From contig NC_026659.2 of the NCBI RefSeq assembly GCF_000004075.3, forward strand, positions 25,066,272-25,130,271: a stretch of 64,000 nt of DNA, in the 5' to 3' direction. Positions 1 to 17,161 of this stretch are shown here, piece after piece. The stretch is from Cucumis sativus. Taxonomy: Eukaryota; Streptophyta; Magnoliopsida; Cucurbitales; Cucurbitaceae. The position numbers were made by a program, and so were the translations under genes. Under the pieces are notes generated by a model. The model was not told where the DNA came from and made no database searches. It worked only from the letters and a program-made list of their open reading frames with translations. Positions within the stretch are counted from its first letter, which is position 1, and the number at the start of each line of letters is the position of its first letter.

Positions 1-138
1 TCAGATTAGAGCATTCTAGAGAAACTAATTGAGATTCAAAACGATGTGGCTGTGTTTTAGAAAGAAAAGTTGAATTTCCATCCGTTACAGTTCAACGTCA
101 CACCATTTCAGATCCCAACTTTAAAGGCGAGATTAACA

Positions 139-168
139 AAGAAGAAGAAGAAGAAGAAGAAGAAGAAA
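139..168. repeat. GAA/TTC microsatellite in LHT1 intron 1
   Basis: About ten GAA units in a row on the plus strand, just inside the first intron of the LHT1-like gene (TTC on the gene strand). Confidence 0.9.
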
Positions 169-180
169 GAAAAAAAGTAC

Positions 181-362
181 CATCCAAGCTCGGACATGGC
201 ATAAGGAAGGCTAAGAACACCAGCACCAACCATGGCAGTAACATTATGAAAAGCAGCATACCACCATTTAGCATTCCTTGAAGAAGTAATTGGAAGCCAA
301 TCATCAATGGCTTTCTGATTTGCATCCTTTCCACTCTGCTCTGCCATTTCCAGTTGAGTCAT
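181..362 (-). CDS. LHT1: LHT1-type lysine/histidine amino-acid transporter, first exon only (gene runs off the left edge)
   Basis: The first exon encodes an acidic N-terminus followed by [20 protein letters not shown] and then [20 protein letters not shown], ending at LGW. This is the hallmark start of the plant LHT branch of the AAAP amino-acid/proton symporters, which import neutral and acidic amino acids across the plasma membrane. [11 protein letters not shown] lies in the first membrane segment. A GT donor follows directly at 180-179, and the intron opens with a polypyrimidine/GAA tract. Two ATGs are possible: 362, or 347 (MAEQ..), which fits the family better. The rest of the gene lies to the left of the window. 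The family call is firm; the exact member is not. Confidence 0.88.
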
Positions 363-2488
363 ATCTTCTTGATTATTCTTTTACACAAAAACAAGAATCT
401 ATGAAATTGAGAAAGAAGAAGAAGAAAATGAAGGAATATAATAATCAGTTTAAAGAAATTGTGTTTGATGGGACTTTACAAAACAAAAACAAGTTTTGAG
501 CTTTTAACTTCCTCACTCGAAATGGCCATATTTAAAGGATCTTGAGACACAATCCTATAATTAGACAGTTGTTAATTTGTATGGTCAACATCTCATGAAT
601 GTGTGTATATGGTCTGTCGTTATTTTTTTAACATTGTTACCATTTTCAAATCACTTTTCTTTTTTCTTTTGAATCTAAGAGTATTCGATTTCTGAGGTGA
701 TCTTTCACAGCACACTTATGTCTCACCACATTTTTCACCTTCTTCTCCCTCTTTTTCGTTCAATGCTTGGTCTCTATTCAGCCCCCCTTTACTCCCCTTT
801 TTGGTAATTTAATTACTTTTTGTTTGGTTTACTAAAAACACTCCATTACCCCTCCATGGTTATGGCAGTATGGGTTCTGTTTTCCCTCTATAATCTTACT
901 ATTGGTACTACGAGTTTGTTTCAGCCGAGTTTCGTTTACGTTGTTGTGGAAATAAGGATACGTTTGCGTCCCCAACTTGTTTATGTTATAATAGTTGAAG
1001 TTTTCATAACAATGTTATTCGAAAATATCTTAAATTAATTTACCTAATGTTTCAACGTTGAGTTATTTCCTTTTAATGGTATGTGAGGGGAACATCACAC
1101 AAACATTGGTTAAGAATGAGGAAAAAACATTGCATAGACCAAAAAAGTATTGGGCATGGGCATGGTATCTTTTAGAGTCATGGGTTAGGATGGAAAAATG
1201 CTATACTCACATGATTGGTTTTAGATGCCTAACTCTTTTATTTATGGAATGAAGAATGAACCCTCTTTTGTGTCATTCAAACAAGATTAAAAGTTAAATT
1301 TACGTTATCTATTCTCAAAATAATTAATGCTTCAAATTGTAATAATTCACATTGAAGAATCTTCGTATAACAAAAATACTCGACCGTTACCGCATTATGA
1401 GTAAGATGTGTCATATTGTCATAATACCTTGAATTTGGTGTGTAACGTTATGAATGACGATGCATATTTCTCAACTTAGTTTAGGGGTTTAATTGATATA
1501 ATTAAATTTCTTACGCGTGGTTTTTTCAAATGGAATGTAACAGATGATGTATTGAGACATTTATAAAAGTTTAGGGTTTAAATTAATATCATTATTAATT
1601 TGGAGTTTAGATTTATACAATCGGTAAGTTTAGGACTATACATTGATATTTAAAATATTATTGCAAATAACAAAACTGTTAAACATATTTATCGATATGT
1701 AATTATAATTTTTGAACACACACCTAAAGGTGTCACATTGGTCACAGTTTCTTCACATGATTATGTAATGTTATGAACAATTTATATGTAATCATGTATG
1801 AAACATCAAGGACAGTTTTCTTCATAATAGTCACTTTAGAGTCATGGCAATTAATTTTCTCAATTGTCTTTTTCAAGTTGAAGGATGGATCTTGGAAGCA
1901 CAAATTTTAAATTTCATTTCTAGATGTCTTCACCTAACTAGCAATCTATCTTCCCTGTTTCCTATTAAAATTTTTGGGTAGTTACCATCTTTTCGTCAAA
2001 TAGTTGTTAAAATTGAAATCTGAAACTTGCAGTAGTTTAAAACTTACACCTTTGAAAGATAAAAATTAAAACTCTACGTTTATACTATGGCTACAATTTA
2101 GAGTTTTATACTATGGTTACAATTTTTGATATTAACGAGACTAAAACAACTCGTAGGAAATTAAATCCAAGATAATACCATGAATTGAACCAATAACTTT
2201 TTTACCATTTACTGAGATTTTGTCCTTTCGTTTTTTTACTAGTAAGGCAACTCATGATTGACGATGTAGTAGTATAGCCTAGATTAACTTCCTCTCAAAA
2301 CCAACACTTCTTGTGCTTCCAGATTCAAAGGAAGTGATAAAAACATTGGCCTCTCATGCAACCAAATTAAAATCGAGACGACACTCAACGACATCACGAA
2401 CAGTCAACTTCATACGACGATCGTGTGATGCAAATCCAGAATTGTAGACTTGCATTTTCCACACCACAAAGGTTTGTTACTTGTAAGC
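363..2488. other. Intergenic: LHT1 promoter side and PPR 3' side
   Basis: No convincing gene. AT-rich DNA with T-runs. The left part (about 363-800) should hold the promoter and 5' UTR of the leftward LHT1-like gene. Short open frames at 820-1038 and 1058-1252 show no recognisable protein. The 2280-2488 stretch is somewhat GC-richer and is probably the PPR gene's 3' UTR. Confidence 0.6.
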
Positions 2489-4048
2489 TCACAATTTCTT
2501 CATAATACCTTCAATCCTATCAGCAACTCCATCCATATTCTTCTGTTTAAATTCATCCAAAAGCAGTTGACATGTAAGATACCTTGGCTTTATATCTTGA
2601 CTAATCATCTTCTCAAATAACTGGTAAGCCCAATCACACTTGTTCGCTCTACAAAGACCATGAATTAAAAGGGAATAGGTTGAAATATCAAGACTCAGGT
2701 GATGTTTATTTATCATCTCATCCAATAAATTGCTTAGATCATAGTCTGTCTTTCCAGTTCTAAAGCAGGATTTAAGCAATGGGTAATATGTCTGGACATC
2801 AGGTTTACAATGCTCTGATTTCTGCATCTCCTCAAGTAGTTTCATAGCCTTTTCTTCTCGTGCACGACGACAGTACATGGCTATCATAGAATTGTAGGTT
2901 GATGTATTTGGTAAAACACTCTTGCTTGGCATTTCAACTTCAAATACATGAATAGCTTCCCGTACCTTACCTGCTCTCCCCAATGTGTGGATCAAACAAT
3001 TATAAAATAGTGTATCGGGTTCGTATCCAGCAGATTTCATTCTTTCAGCAATTTGCAGAGCTTCCTCGAATTCTTCCGACTTTGTTAGTGAGCACATGAT
3101 AGTGGTGTAAGTGATAACATTTGCAGGGCATCCTTGAGCATCCATTTCATCCAGCAACTCATAAACCTTATTAAAATTGCAACGATGACAATAAAATAGG
3201 ATAATCGTTGAATAACTAATAACGCAAGGACGATGACCGTAACCTTTCATCTCTTCTAACGTCCAATGGGCTTCATCAATCTTATTAACTTTACACCAAC
3301 CATGAATGAACATGTTAAACGTGTTTGCATTCGGGGCAATATGTGATTTGAGTTCCAAATACATCTGTCGTGCTTTCTCAACCTTCTTCTCTTTGCACAG
3401 AGTATCAAGCAACACATTCATTGATTCGGTGTTCTTCTCCAATCCATAAGTTTCCAAATCATCGAATATCCTAACAGCATTTTCCCATTGTCCAGCACCA
3501 GCAAACCTTCGCATGGCCTTAGCTACAGTATCAAGTGTCACAAGACGAGCTTCCTTCATTTCTTCAAGCATACCTCTCATCTTAACCAATTGCTTTGTTT
3601 TTCCCAATGTATCGATTAAAATGTCATATAAATCTGGTGTGTGCTTGAATCCAGAGAGTGACTCTGCCCATCTAAAAACACCCAAAGCAGATTTCCAATC
3701 ATCTTTGAATCGTTGGAGCAACTTGTAAACAAGATCATGGGAGAGTTGTATGCTGTTACACACTGGATCTTGCAAAAGAGACTGAAAAACCTCATCCTCG
3801 CTGCTACCCACTTGAACTTTAGCAATGATGAAGTCAATATCTGATTTTTTTTTCTGAAATTCAGATGGTACTCTTTGTTGCAAATCTCTAGCTCCTACAG
3901 AGATATTAGGTTCCAGCGGATACAAAATATTTGCAGGGGAGAGGGCATCGGAACAGCGTTGAGAGGATACATGAAAATAGGCAAATGATTTACAACGATC
4001 AAGAACACCCCAAATGCCCTTAGAACTCTTCTGAATATGCAAGAGCAT
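2489..4048 (-). CDS. P-class pentatricopeptide repeat (PPR) protein, probably mitochondrial
   Basis: One intronless frame of 519 aa from ATG 4048; an upstream in-frame GTG at 4057 is not a likely start. The first ~45 residues are rich in Ser, Arg and Lys with few acids, as in a mitochondrial presequence. From about residue 139 to 495 roughly ten 35-residue PPR motifs follow one another, for example TFNMFIHGWCKVNKIDEAHW and TYTTIMCSLTKSEEFEEALQ. All are of plain P type with no E, DYW or SMR tail. P-class PPRs bind organelle RNA in a sequence-specific way to stabilise, splice or help translate it. The lack of introns is typical of the family. The RNA target cannot be read from the sequence, and organelle targeting is inferred from composition only. 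Confidence 0.92.
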   Translation of the reverse strand: MLLHIQKSSKGIWGVLDRCKSFAYFHVSSQRCSDALSPANILYPLEPNISVGARDLQQRVPSEFQKKKSDIDFIIAKVQVGSSEDEVFQSLLQDPVCNSIQLSHDLVYKLLQRFKDDWKSALGVFRWAESLSGFKHTPDLYDILIDTLGKTKQLVKMRGMLEEMKEARLVTLDTVAKAMRRFAGAGQWENAVRIFDDLETYGLEKNTESMNVLLDTLCKEKKVEKARQMYLELKSHIAPNANTFNMFIHGWCKVNKIDEAHWTLEEMKGYGHRPCVISYSTIILFYCHRCNFNKVYELLDEMDAQGCPANVITYTTIMCSLTKSEEFEEALQIAERMKSAGYEPDTLFYNCLIHTLGRAGKVREAIHVFEVEMPSKSVLPNTSTYNSMIAMYCRRAREEKAMKLLEEMQKSEHCKPDVQTYYPLLKSCFRTGKTDYDLSNLLDEMINKHHLSLDISTYSLLIHGLCRANKCDWAYQLFEKMISQDIKPRYLTCQLLLDEFKQKNMDGVADRIEGIMKKL

Positions 4049-4700
4049 GAAGCACACTAGCTGAATAAAAACGAAAATAGATTTTCTGGGCGGCTAATAT
4101 AACACAGTAAACTTAACAATGGAAATGTTTATCCACTTCCTGATTGATTGAATAGAGACAAACCCTAGGATTGAAAATCAGCAATAGCCCAAAATTGATT
4201 CAACAAAATCCGCGCACCTGAGAAGTCGTAATGAACTATCAAGGGAAGTAATGCAGGTACCTATCTTCCTTTTTCTTCTTCTTCTGCAATAATTCGTCAA
4301 ATTGAAACTATAAAAGAGGAAATTACGAATCCATAGAGAATGAGAACAGTAGCACCAGTGAAGAGAAGTGTGAGTTTTTCACTAATCACTTGGAAAGGAA
4401 ATGGTTTCTAAAAGTTTCAACTCCTTATATAGAATGAAATTCAAAACACCGAACTCGGAACCTAGGGTACTTTTCCGATCGATGAGTCTTCGAAGCAAGT
4501 TGTCGGCGACGGCAGGTAGGAGAGTAGGTTTCCGGGAATTTTGAGCTCCGACTCCGACTAAGATAAACCATTGGATAAATAATACGAAGAATCAAGCGGT
4601 TATTAGATTTAATCGACATGTCGTTTTTGACAATACAAAATACGACACATATCGTTTTATTCTTTCTCAATAAATAAAAGTTTCATTTCTTATCTGTATA
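4049..4700. other. PPR 5' region
   Basis: Upstream of the leftward PPR gene. It is GC-richer than its surroundings down to about 4560 and probably holds the 5' UTR and promoter, possibly with a 5' UTR intron. The open frame at 4425-4670 (minus) resembles nothing known. Confidence 0.45.
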
Positions 4701-6309
4701 CTTCGGTACACAATCATTTTTAGATCATTCTATCTTTGTTTAAATGTACAATATTATTATTTGATTTTCTATCTTAAATAGTTCTCTAAAACAATTTTTT
4801 CTCTTTTCTTTCTTCTTTTTTTAACAACCATTCAAGAGTTTCTTTTTTCGTTTTTTGAAAAAAAAATCCTATTGTAATAGTTAATATTACTTATTATTTC
4901 ATTAATAAGATCTTATAAAGTATAGTTCGTCCAAATATTTATTCTTAATTTTAAATATATCTCTCATTAAAATCTATAAAAAATTATATAATTACGTTAT
5001 TCTTTCAAATTTTAGGACCAATTTGGGTTTAATGTTATATTCATTGATTCATTGGTCCTTAAGTTGATTTTAAATTCTATACTATTGATTTCATAATAAT
5101 AAAAAATGTGGTTTTAAATTTTTGTTGGAAGTTTTTTTTTCAAAAGATATATAAAAAGTAATTATTTATATTATTTTGATATATCTTTATTAATCAAATT
5201 ATATAAAACAAAAACCAATTGAAATATCCAACTTAATCTTTATAAATAGTCTCATGCATGGTTATGGATTTACAAAAAAAATTTAAGGAAAAAATGATTT
5301 TTTGGTGTCAAAATGGTTGATTTAAGACAAATCTCAATATTTTAGTTTTAACTTTACCTTTATTTTTTATTTTATTTTGAGTAACTGTATTTATATTTTT
5401 TTTGTTCATGATAAATATATTTGATAATTTAAAATATTTATTTTTATACAAAATATATTTATTTGAAATACTTGAAATCTTGGATTTGTTGTGTCTAGAT
5501 TAAAAGAAAAAAAACGAATTTTCTTTTTAAAAGCTAAAGATTTTATTCTCATTTTCGAAATTGTTATAAAACTTATAATAACATTATCACACGTGTATTT
5601 TCTAGTATTCTAAAGTCTAATTACATACTTTTATTAAACATGACTTTTGTTACATGTAATTTGTGATTTGAATATTTGAGTAAGTTGTACAAAAATAGAT
5701 ACAATCCTATATGCACTAAAATATATTGAAAAGGAATGTAGTGGAGGTTTAAACCATAGACTAAAAGAAGCTGAGAGACAGATATATCAATAGACTAACT
5801 TTTAGTAACTGTATTATTTGAACATAAAGTTAAGAGGAGCTGAAACTCTATATTAAATTTATCGGTGATTCCACACCATACCATACCACCCATCAATGAA
5901 GCATTTTTTAATGTGATGACCAAGAAGATTGGAATTTGGAAAGATCAAATAATATCATTCACTGCTCTGTCGCATAAAACTTGTATTATGCAGGCAAGAG
6001 AGTTCCCTAATACATTGATTATCAATGGTGAAATGAAAAACACTTTCAATTACATTAAGAAAGAAAAAAAAAGTAATAATAAAACTATGGTTAACACCTG
6101 AACAACTAATGTTCTATATCTATCTCATCAGCTATTGTTAGAAAGCTTGTCAATGGTATTTGTATGGATCTATTGCTTTACATGATCTACTGCTTTACAA
6201 GATCTTCAGCCTATGGAGTTAGTGTGAAAGCCAATCAACAGTTCTTCATAGTATTGGCAAACGAGTGTTTCCCCCTCCAATCTTTACATTTGATCAAATT
6301 CAATGAAGT
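4701..6309. other. Intergenic AT-rich spacer and ABCC 3' UTR
   Basis: Very AT-rich, with no gene seen. The last few hundred bases (about 6100-6309) are less AT-rich and adjoin the ABCC stop codon, so they are probably its 3' UTR. Confidence 0.55.
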
Positions 6310-11929
<5,620 letters not shown>

Positions 11930-12071
11930 GAAAACTGTGATTAAAATTGGAAAACAACAGGCATTGAGAAGAAGATGAATAAGAAGCAGGAAACAGAGTA
12001 AATTGAGAATACGAAATGTGGGTTCAGATAGAAACAGGGGAGGAAGAGAAATCAAAATCCATGGATATCAA

Positions 12072-12099
12072 TAACAAGAAGAAGAAGAAGAAGAAGAAG
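12072..12099. repeat. GAA/TTC microsatellite in the ABCC leader
   Basis: Run of about eight GAA units just upstream of the ABCC coding region (TTC on the gene strand), probably in the 5' UTR. Confidence 0.8.
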
Positions 12100-12115
12100 C
12101 CCGTGAAAATGGAAA

Positions 12116-12121
12116 CACGTG
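12116..12121. promoter_or_regulatory. G-box upstream of ABCC gene
   Basis: Perfect CACGTG palindrome about 190 bp upstream of the ABCC start codon. bZIP and bHLH factors commonly bind this core; use in vivo is inferred. Confidence 0.4.
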
Positions 12122-14481
12122 GGTTTTACAAAAATGGCGAAAACTGAGAAGAAATTTAATGTAAACCTGGTGGATTTATCGCAGTGGCCAATTAGCATGT
12201 TCTTAAAAATTGGAATCGCGAATTTAAAATTTAAACAAATATATATAGTGAATTTCTGTCGCTTTTCAGTCTAATCTTTGTCTTCATCTTCCACAATCTC
12301 TATCCTTTTCAGTATAATTAAAAAATCGCTGAAATAAGATTTTACAATTTCCCCATCCCATCCCAACAGTTCCTTCTCAGTCTCCATTGCTCAAACATTT
12401 TACACATCAACTTCTAATTCAAATGATGTCCTCATCATGACTCCATTTTATCATACTTTTTTTTTTATTCCCATTAATTATCTACCTTTTTAAATGGAAT
12501 CTTTTTTCATATAAAATTTTATAATTCTTTCCTAATATTTCCTAAATAATTTCAATTATTTGCTATATATTAAAAATGTCTCGATTTCATATTCAATATC
12601 CGTAATAAGTCTATATTCTTATTATATTTGTAACAATATTTAAAAACGTCACTTTTTTATAATTTCACTATAAAACTAAAATAAACATTTTAAAAATAGA
12701 TGAATTAATAAAATGAATCAAAACCAAAAATATATAGATGAAAGTAGTAATTAACTCCTATATATCTCTACAAAATAATAATAATAACAACAAACCTCCT
12801 CGAACATCATTTTATTGTCAAAAATATATACTAATATTTATATAATAAAAAAAATTAAGTGTAATGAATTATACGTAGTTTAGAACTTTTTCTATTAGTG
12901 AAAAAACTCCCCTAACTTATTAATTAATTCTTTAAAAACTTGCTATCATTGTCATTTTTACTATAAATATTCGAAAATACAATTCACAAATTACATTTAT
13001 TTGCATGAGAGATATTATTACCATTTAAACATTTTCATAGAAATCAATTTAAAAATTTTTAATTTAAGATTTATTAAAAATGTATAGACTAAAAATAAAC
13101 CAAAATTGATAATGAATGATTAGGGAAATTTTCAACATGTTTTTAAGAGTGAAGATTTTATATACTATTGTAGTAGTATCCGTAGGATCACATAATTAAG
13201 ATTGCAAGGACACAATTAATAGTTTATGAAAAATAGGAAAAGGTAAAGTACATACATATATATATAAATGGTTAGAAAAATATTAATAATGAATATGAAA
13301 GGTAAGTGAAGATAAAAACAAAAGGTAAAACTAAGAAAAAGATAATTTTGTGATGAATCATTTAGAGATATGGTCCACACACACTAAATAAAGTAAACCA
13401 TGAAAATACTCAAACCCTACAAAAAGGAAAAGTGTTTTGGTAATATATGTATATTCATAAACTAAAAAGTGTTCAAAATTAGTTGCAAAAGCAAATATGT
13501 TCACCAAAATTTATAATCCCCACTAAGTAAAAGTGAAACATATAGCCAATTTTGTTTCTTTTTGCTTAAAAAATGTATGGTATTGATTAACATTAATTGA
13601 TTAATTTGGGTTTTAATTTGAAATGTAGGGTTTATTAGTAATCATTCCGATTATATTTGATAACGTTTTTGTTGAATGAAGTCTACTTTGTATATGATAT
13701 ATTGTTTGAGTAGAAATGATAGAATTTTTGGACAAATTTTAAAAGCAAAAACAAATAACAATGAGATCGATTTAGTAAATATCCAAACCAATCTCAATCA
13801 CGAATGAGTAAAAGTCGTGTTCAATCCTAATACTTGAAAATCTTATTTTTATTTTAGTAATTTGGTTAGGAACTCATTTTTTTAATTAGAAAATATGAAA
13901 ATATTAGTTTAATGCTCTATTTTGGAACCTCAACATTTTGAATGGATTTAGCATATATTTTAAAATCTAAAATGATTTCAAAATCTTGTTTTTACCAAAA
14001 AAAAACGTTTCTAACCCAGATTTCGTTTATTAATTTTCAATTAACACATTCATGGTAAAATCTCTTCACAATTATTCTTTTACCTAATTAGTAATAAATT
14101 CTTAACTTTCATTTTCTCTTTTCCTTTTCCATCACCCTCCAAACATAAAGAAGAAAATAATTTAAAATCATTACTTCAACTTTTTATATTCCAAACAAAG
14201 TATAATATAATTCGCAACAACATTCTGAATAGACTAACCAAAAGTATTAATTAAAAAAAAACAAAACCTTAATAAATAAAATGGCCACCAGTCATAAGTT
14301 ACTCAAATCGGATCAAACTCATAAATTTCAAAATTCAAAATCAAAACCTAATTTATTATACTGATTTGGTAATAAATGCAATTTTTTTTTTTCTAAAAAA
14401 AGAGAAATGGTAATAAATAATAAATAAAAACATTCCTTTTTGGAATTGAGGAATAAGAGCTTTATTCATCACAAAAGGGAA

Positions 14482-14690
14482 AACTGATTTGGTCCCGACT
14501 CCCGGAGACTGTTAATGCTTATTGAGTCCCGTGCGCCACTCAATTAATGACACCTGGACTAACTAATGACGTAGACACAAGTCGTGTGGCTGACTAGTGG
14601 CTCCAAGTCGCCAACCTGGCCCGGTACGTGTCCCACTACCTCCAAGCGTCTGCTCTATGCGTGACCCTCACCTGCCCCTTCCTCCTTCCA
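14482..14690. other. GC-richer island with ABRE/TGACG-like motifs
   Basis: About 200 bp whose base composition differs sharply from the very AT-rich flanks. It contains TGACGTAG and GTACGTGTCC, cores like those bound by bZIP factors. It encodes no protein I can recognise. It could be a promoter of a non-coding transcript, a distal regulatory element or a relic. Confidence 0.4.
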
Positions 14691-16504
14691 TTCATAACTT
14701 TTCACTTCAATTCATGTTTATTACAACAATAATTTGCTACATTTAAATTTGATTTTTTTTCCTTTAAAATTTAGGATTCAGATTGCAGTTTTTTTTTTTT
14801 TTTTAATACAACTTGATAATTTTAGAATCAATTTCTTTTTCTGTAAATAAAAAAAAAATCCAATATATATATATACATTTATCCTAATGATTTCAAATCT
14901 CCAAACAGTTTGATTTTTTTTTTTTTGTAATATTTATGAAATTGAGGAGTAGATTGGATTTATTTAGTTAGTTATAAATATTGTTCCTGCCTTAAAATGG
15001 CAACAAAGAGTCAAAAGACACACAAACCTATACCAACTTTAATTAATTAAGATGTTATAAAGTACATATAAATAAAAAAAAGATTAATTGGAGTTTGAAA
15101 TTTAACTTTTCACATGTAATTAATTAAAGCTAAAAAGAAAAATAATAATAATGATACCAATCTTCCCCTTTTGTTTTATTTTATTTATTAAGACCAAAAA
15201 GCCTATCCTTTTTTACTTCTACTCCCTTCTCTCTTACTCCATTAAATATTCAAACATCTCATTATATTTATTTAATCAGTAAAATAGATTGGTTTTTTAC
15301 TCCAAAATACGTTAATTTTAATATTTTGCACGTTGAAATGACCGGGTTTCCAAAAGTATAAAAAATTTATAATAACAAAAGGTATAAAAAATTTATAATA
15401 ATAAAGTTCATGTCACCTCATTTTCTAAATTACAAAAATAGTTGATGATTAGATATATCTAATTACTTTATATATATTATATTGCTATTTTTTTTATCAT
15501 TAGATACAACTTTCTTTGAAATTATTTTGTTCAATAAATATGAAAATTATATATATATATATGAATTTAAAAGAAATTGTCAAAAATGATAATAATAAAA
15601 AAGTATATTTGAGCTTAACTAAGACCTTTAAAAGGAAAAAGAAAAACACTATTCAATTGTTGACAAAAGAAAATCATTTTTCAACACGTGCAACAACTGG
15701 GATAGTTCCAACATTCTTCGTGGATACTTCAGAGAAAAAAAGCATCCCTCATGGCCAACTTTTTCTAAAAGTAGATTATATGAAGTAGATAGAAAACCAT
15801 ATGAAAATTAATTTACATATGAAATAAGATACACTTAACCAGTGTCGATCTAACACTAAATAAATAGAGTAAGTCTCATATTTCTTTAGTTTAACGTAAC
15901 CTTTTTAAATAATCGAAGCATCTTCTTTTAAAATAGATGCATTTTCAAAAATTTACAAAAACATAATAAATTTTTAAATTTATCATTGATACGATATGAA
16001 ACATTTTAGTTTAATAATTTATTACCAAATATATAATATAGAACTATAGTTTCATGATTATAATAATATAATAGAAGAAATCTCACTAAAATAATACACA
16101 CAAACAAACAAATTTGGAAATTATGAGAGAGTAAGATAAATAAATTTCCCACCCCATTTTGACCTTGACTTTAATTTAATATTTTATTAAAATCATTCTA
16201 TAGAAATTAAAAGTCTTTAAAATTTTATATGTTTTGGAAAATTTTGGTAAAGAAATACAAAAATTAGTTAAAGAATAAACATTGTATAGAAAAACAATTT
16301 TGTGGAATATTTTGAGTATGAAAAGTTGAAACGTAATTAAACCTAAAGAAAATGAAGAGAAGACTAAATATTGATAGTTTTTTTTTTTTTTCCTTCTATT
16401 ATATCAATTGATACCTAATTACTTTTTTTTAAACTAAGACTCTTTTAGAAATTGCTTTTAAACTTAAAAGGAAAATAAAAATCATATCCAAATTTAGAGA
16501 TAAG

Positions 16505-17065
16505 GATTGACAAGAGAATTTTTCAAAAATAGAATATTTACTCTCGATAAAAATATCAAGTTTAATTAATTAAGAAAAAAAATAATAAAAGAATATTTGA
16601 CCGAATAGTTACACTCAACAAAAAAATCAATTTTAATTAATTACAAAATTTTGTTAAAAGTAGAACATTTGACAAGATATTTACCATTAGCAATAAAATA
16701 GTTCAATTAATCAAAAAAATATTTTTAAAATAGAATATTTGGCTAAATATTTAGCCTTAATAACAAAATCAAGTTTAACTAATTAGGAAAAAATTTCAAA
16801 AATAAAAAGTTTGGCAAAATATTTACCCTTACTAAAAAAACCAGTTCAATTGTTTCACGAAAATTTTCAAAAATAGAATATTTGACAAAATATTTACACT
16901 TGGAAAAATTGATTTTTCCAAGTATAACAAATTTTGTTTGGAGTAGTTTTTGTAAATAATTTATCAATTTTCTATTTATGGAAAAAAAATTCTTTAATTA
17001 ATTTTGTCTTTTTTTGTTTTATACAGTGTAAATATTTTATCAATTTTTTCTATTTTCAAAAAATC
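16505..17065. repeat. Degenerate ~70-bp tandem repeat with inverted arm
   Basis: Six imperfect units are anchored by the core AATAGAATATTTGACAAAAT near 16524, 16587, 16657, 16727, 16798 and 16870 (spacings 63-72). They are followed by a perfect 12-bp stem with a 2-nt loop (16898-16923) and then by reverse-complement copies of the same core up to about 17065. The array could fold into a long AT-rich hairpin. Confidence 0.7.
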
Positions 17066-17087
17066 TCATTTATTTAGATCGTAATGA

Positions 17088-17161
17088 ATTACTATAATTT
17101 GTGTCTATTATTTCACTATATAGAATAGATTACTATAATTTGTGTCTATTATTTCACTATA
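17088..17161. repeat. 41-bp tandem duplication
   Basis: The segment starting ATTACTATAATTTGTGTC at 17088 is repeated at 17129 without visible change up to about 17161. Confidence 0.85.

Noticed and set aside
820-1252. Two plus-strand open frames of 64-72 aa
   Set aside because: No recognisable motif, odd composition and no splice context; AT-rich chance frames.
2361-2462. Short minus-strand frame next to the PPR stop (MQVYNSGFASHDRRMKLTVR...)
   Set aside because: Only 33 codons, no family resemblance; more simply the PPR 3' UTR.
4425-4670. 81-aa minus-strand frame upstream of the PPR gene
   Set aside because: Lies in the probable 5' UTR/promoter and matches nothing known.
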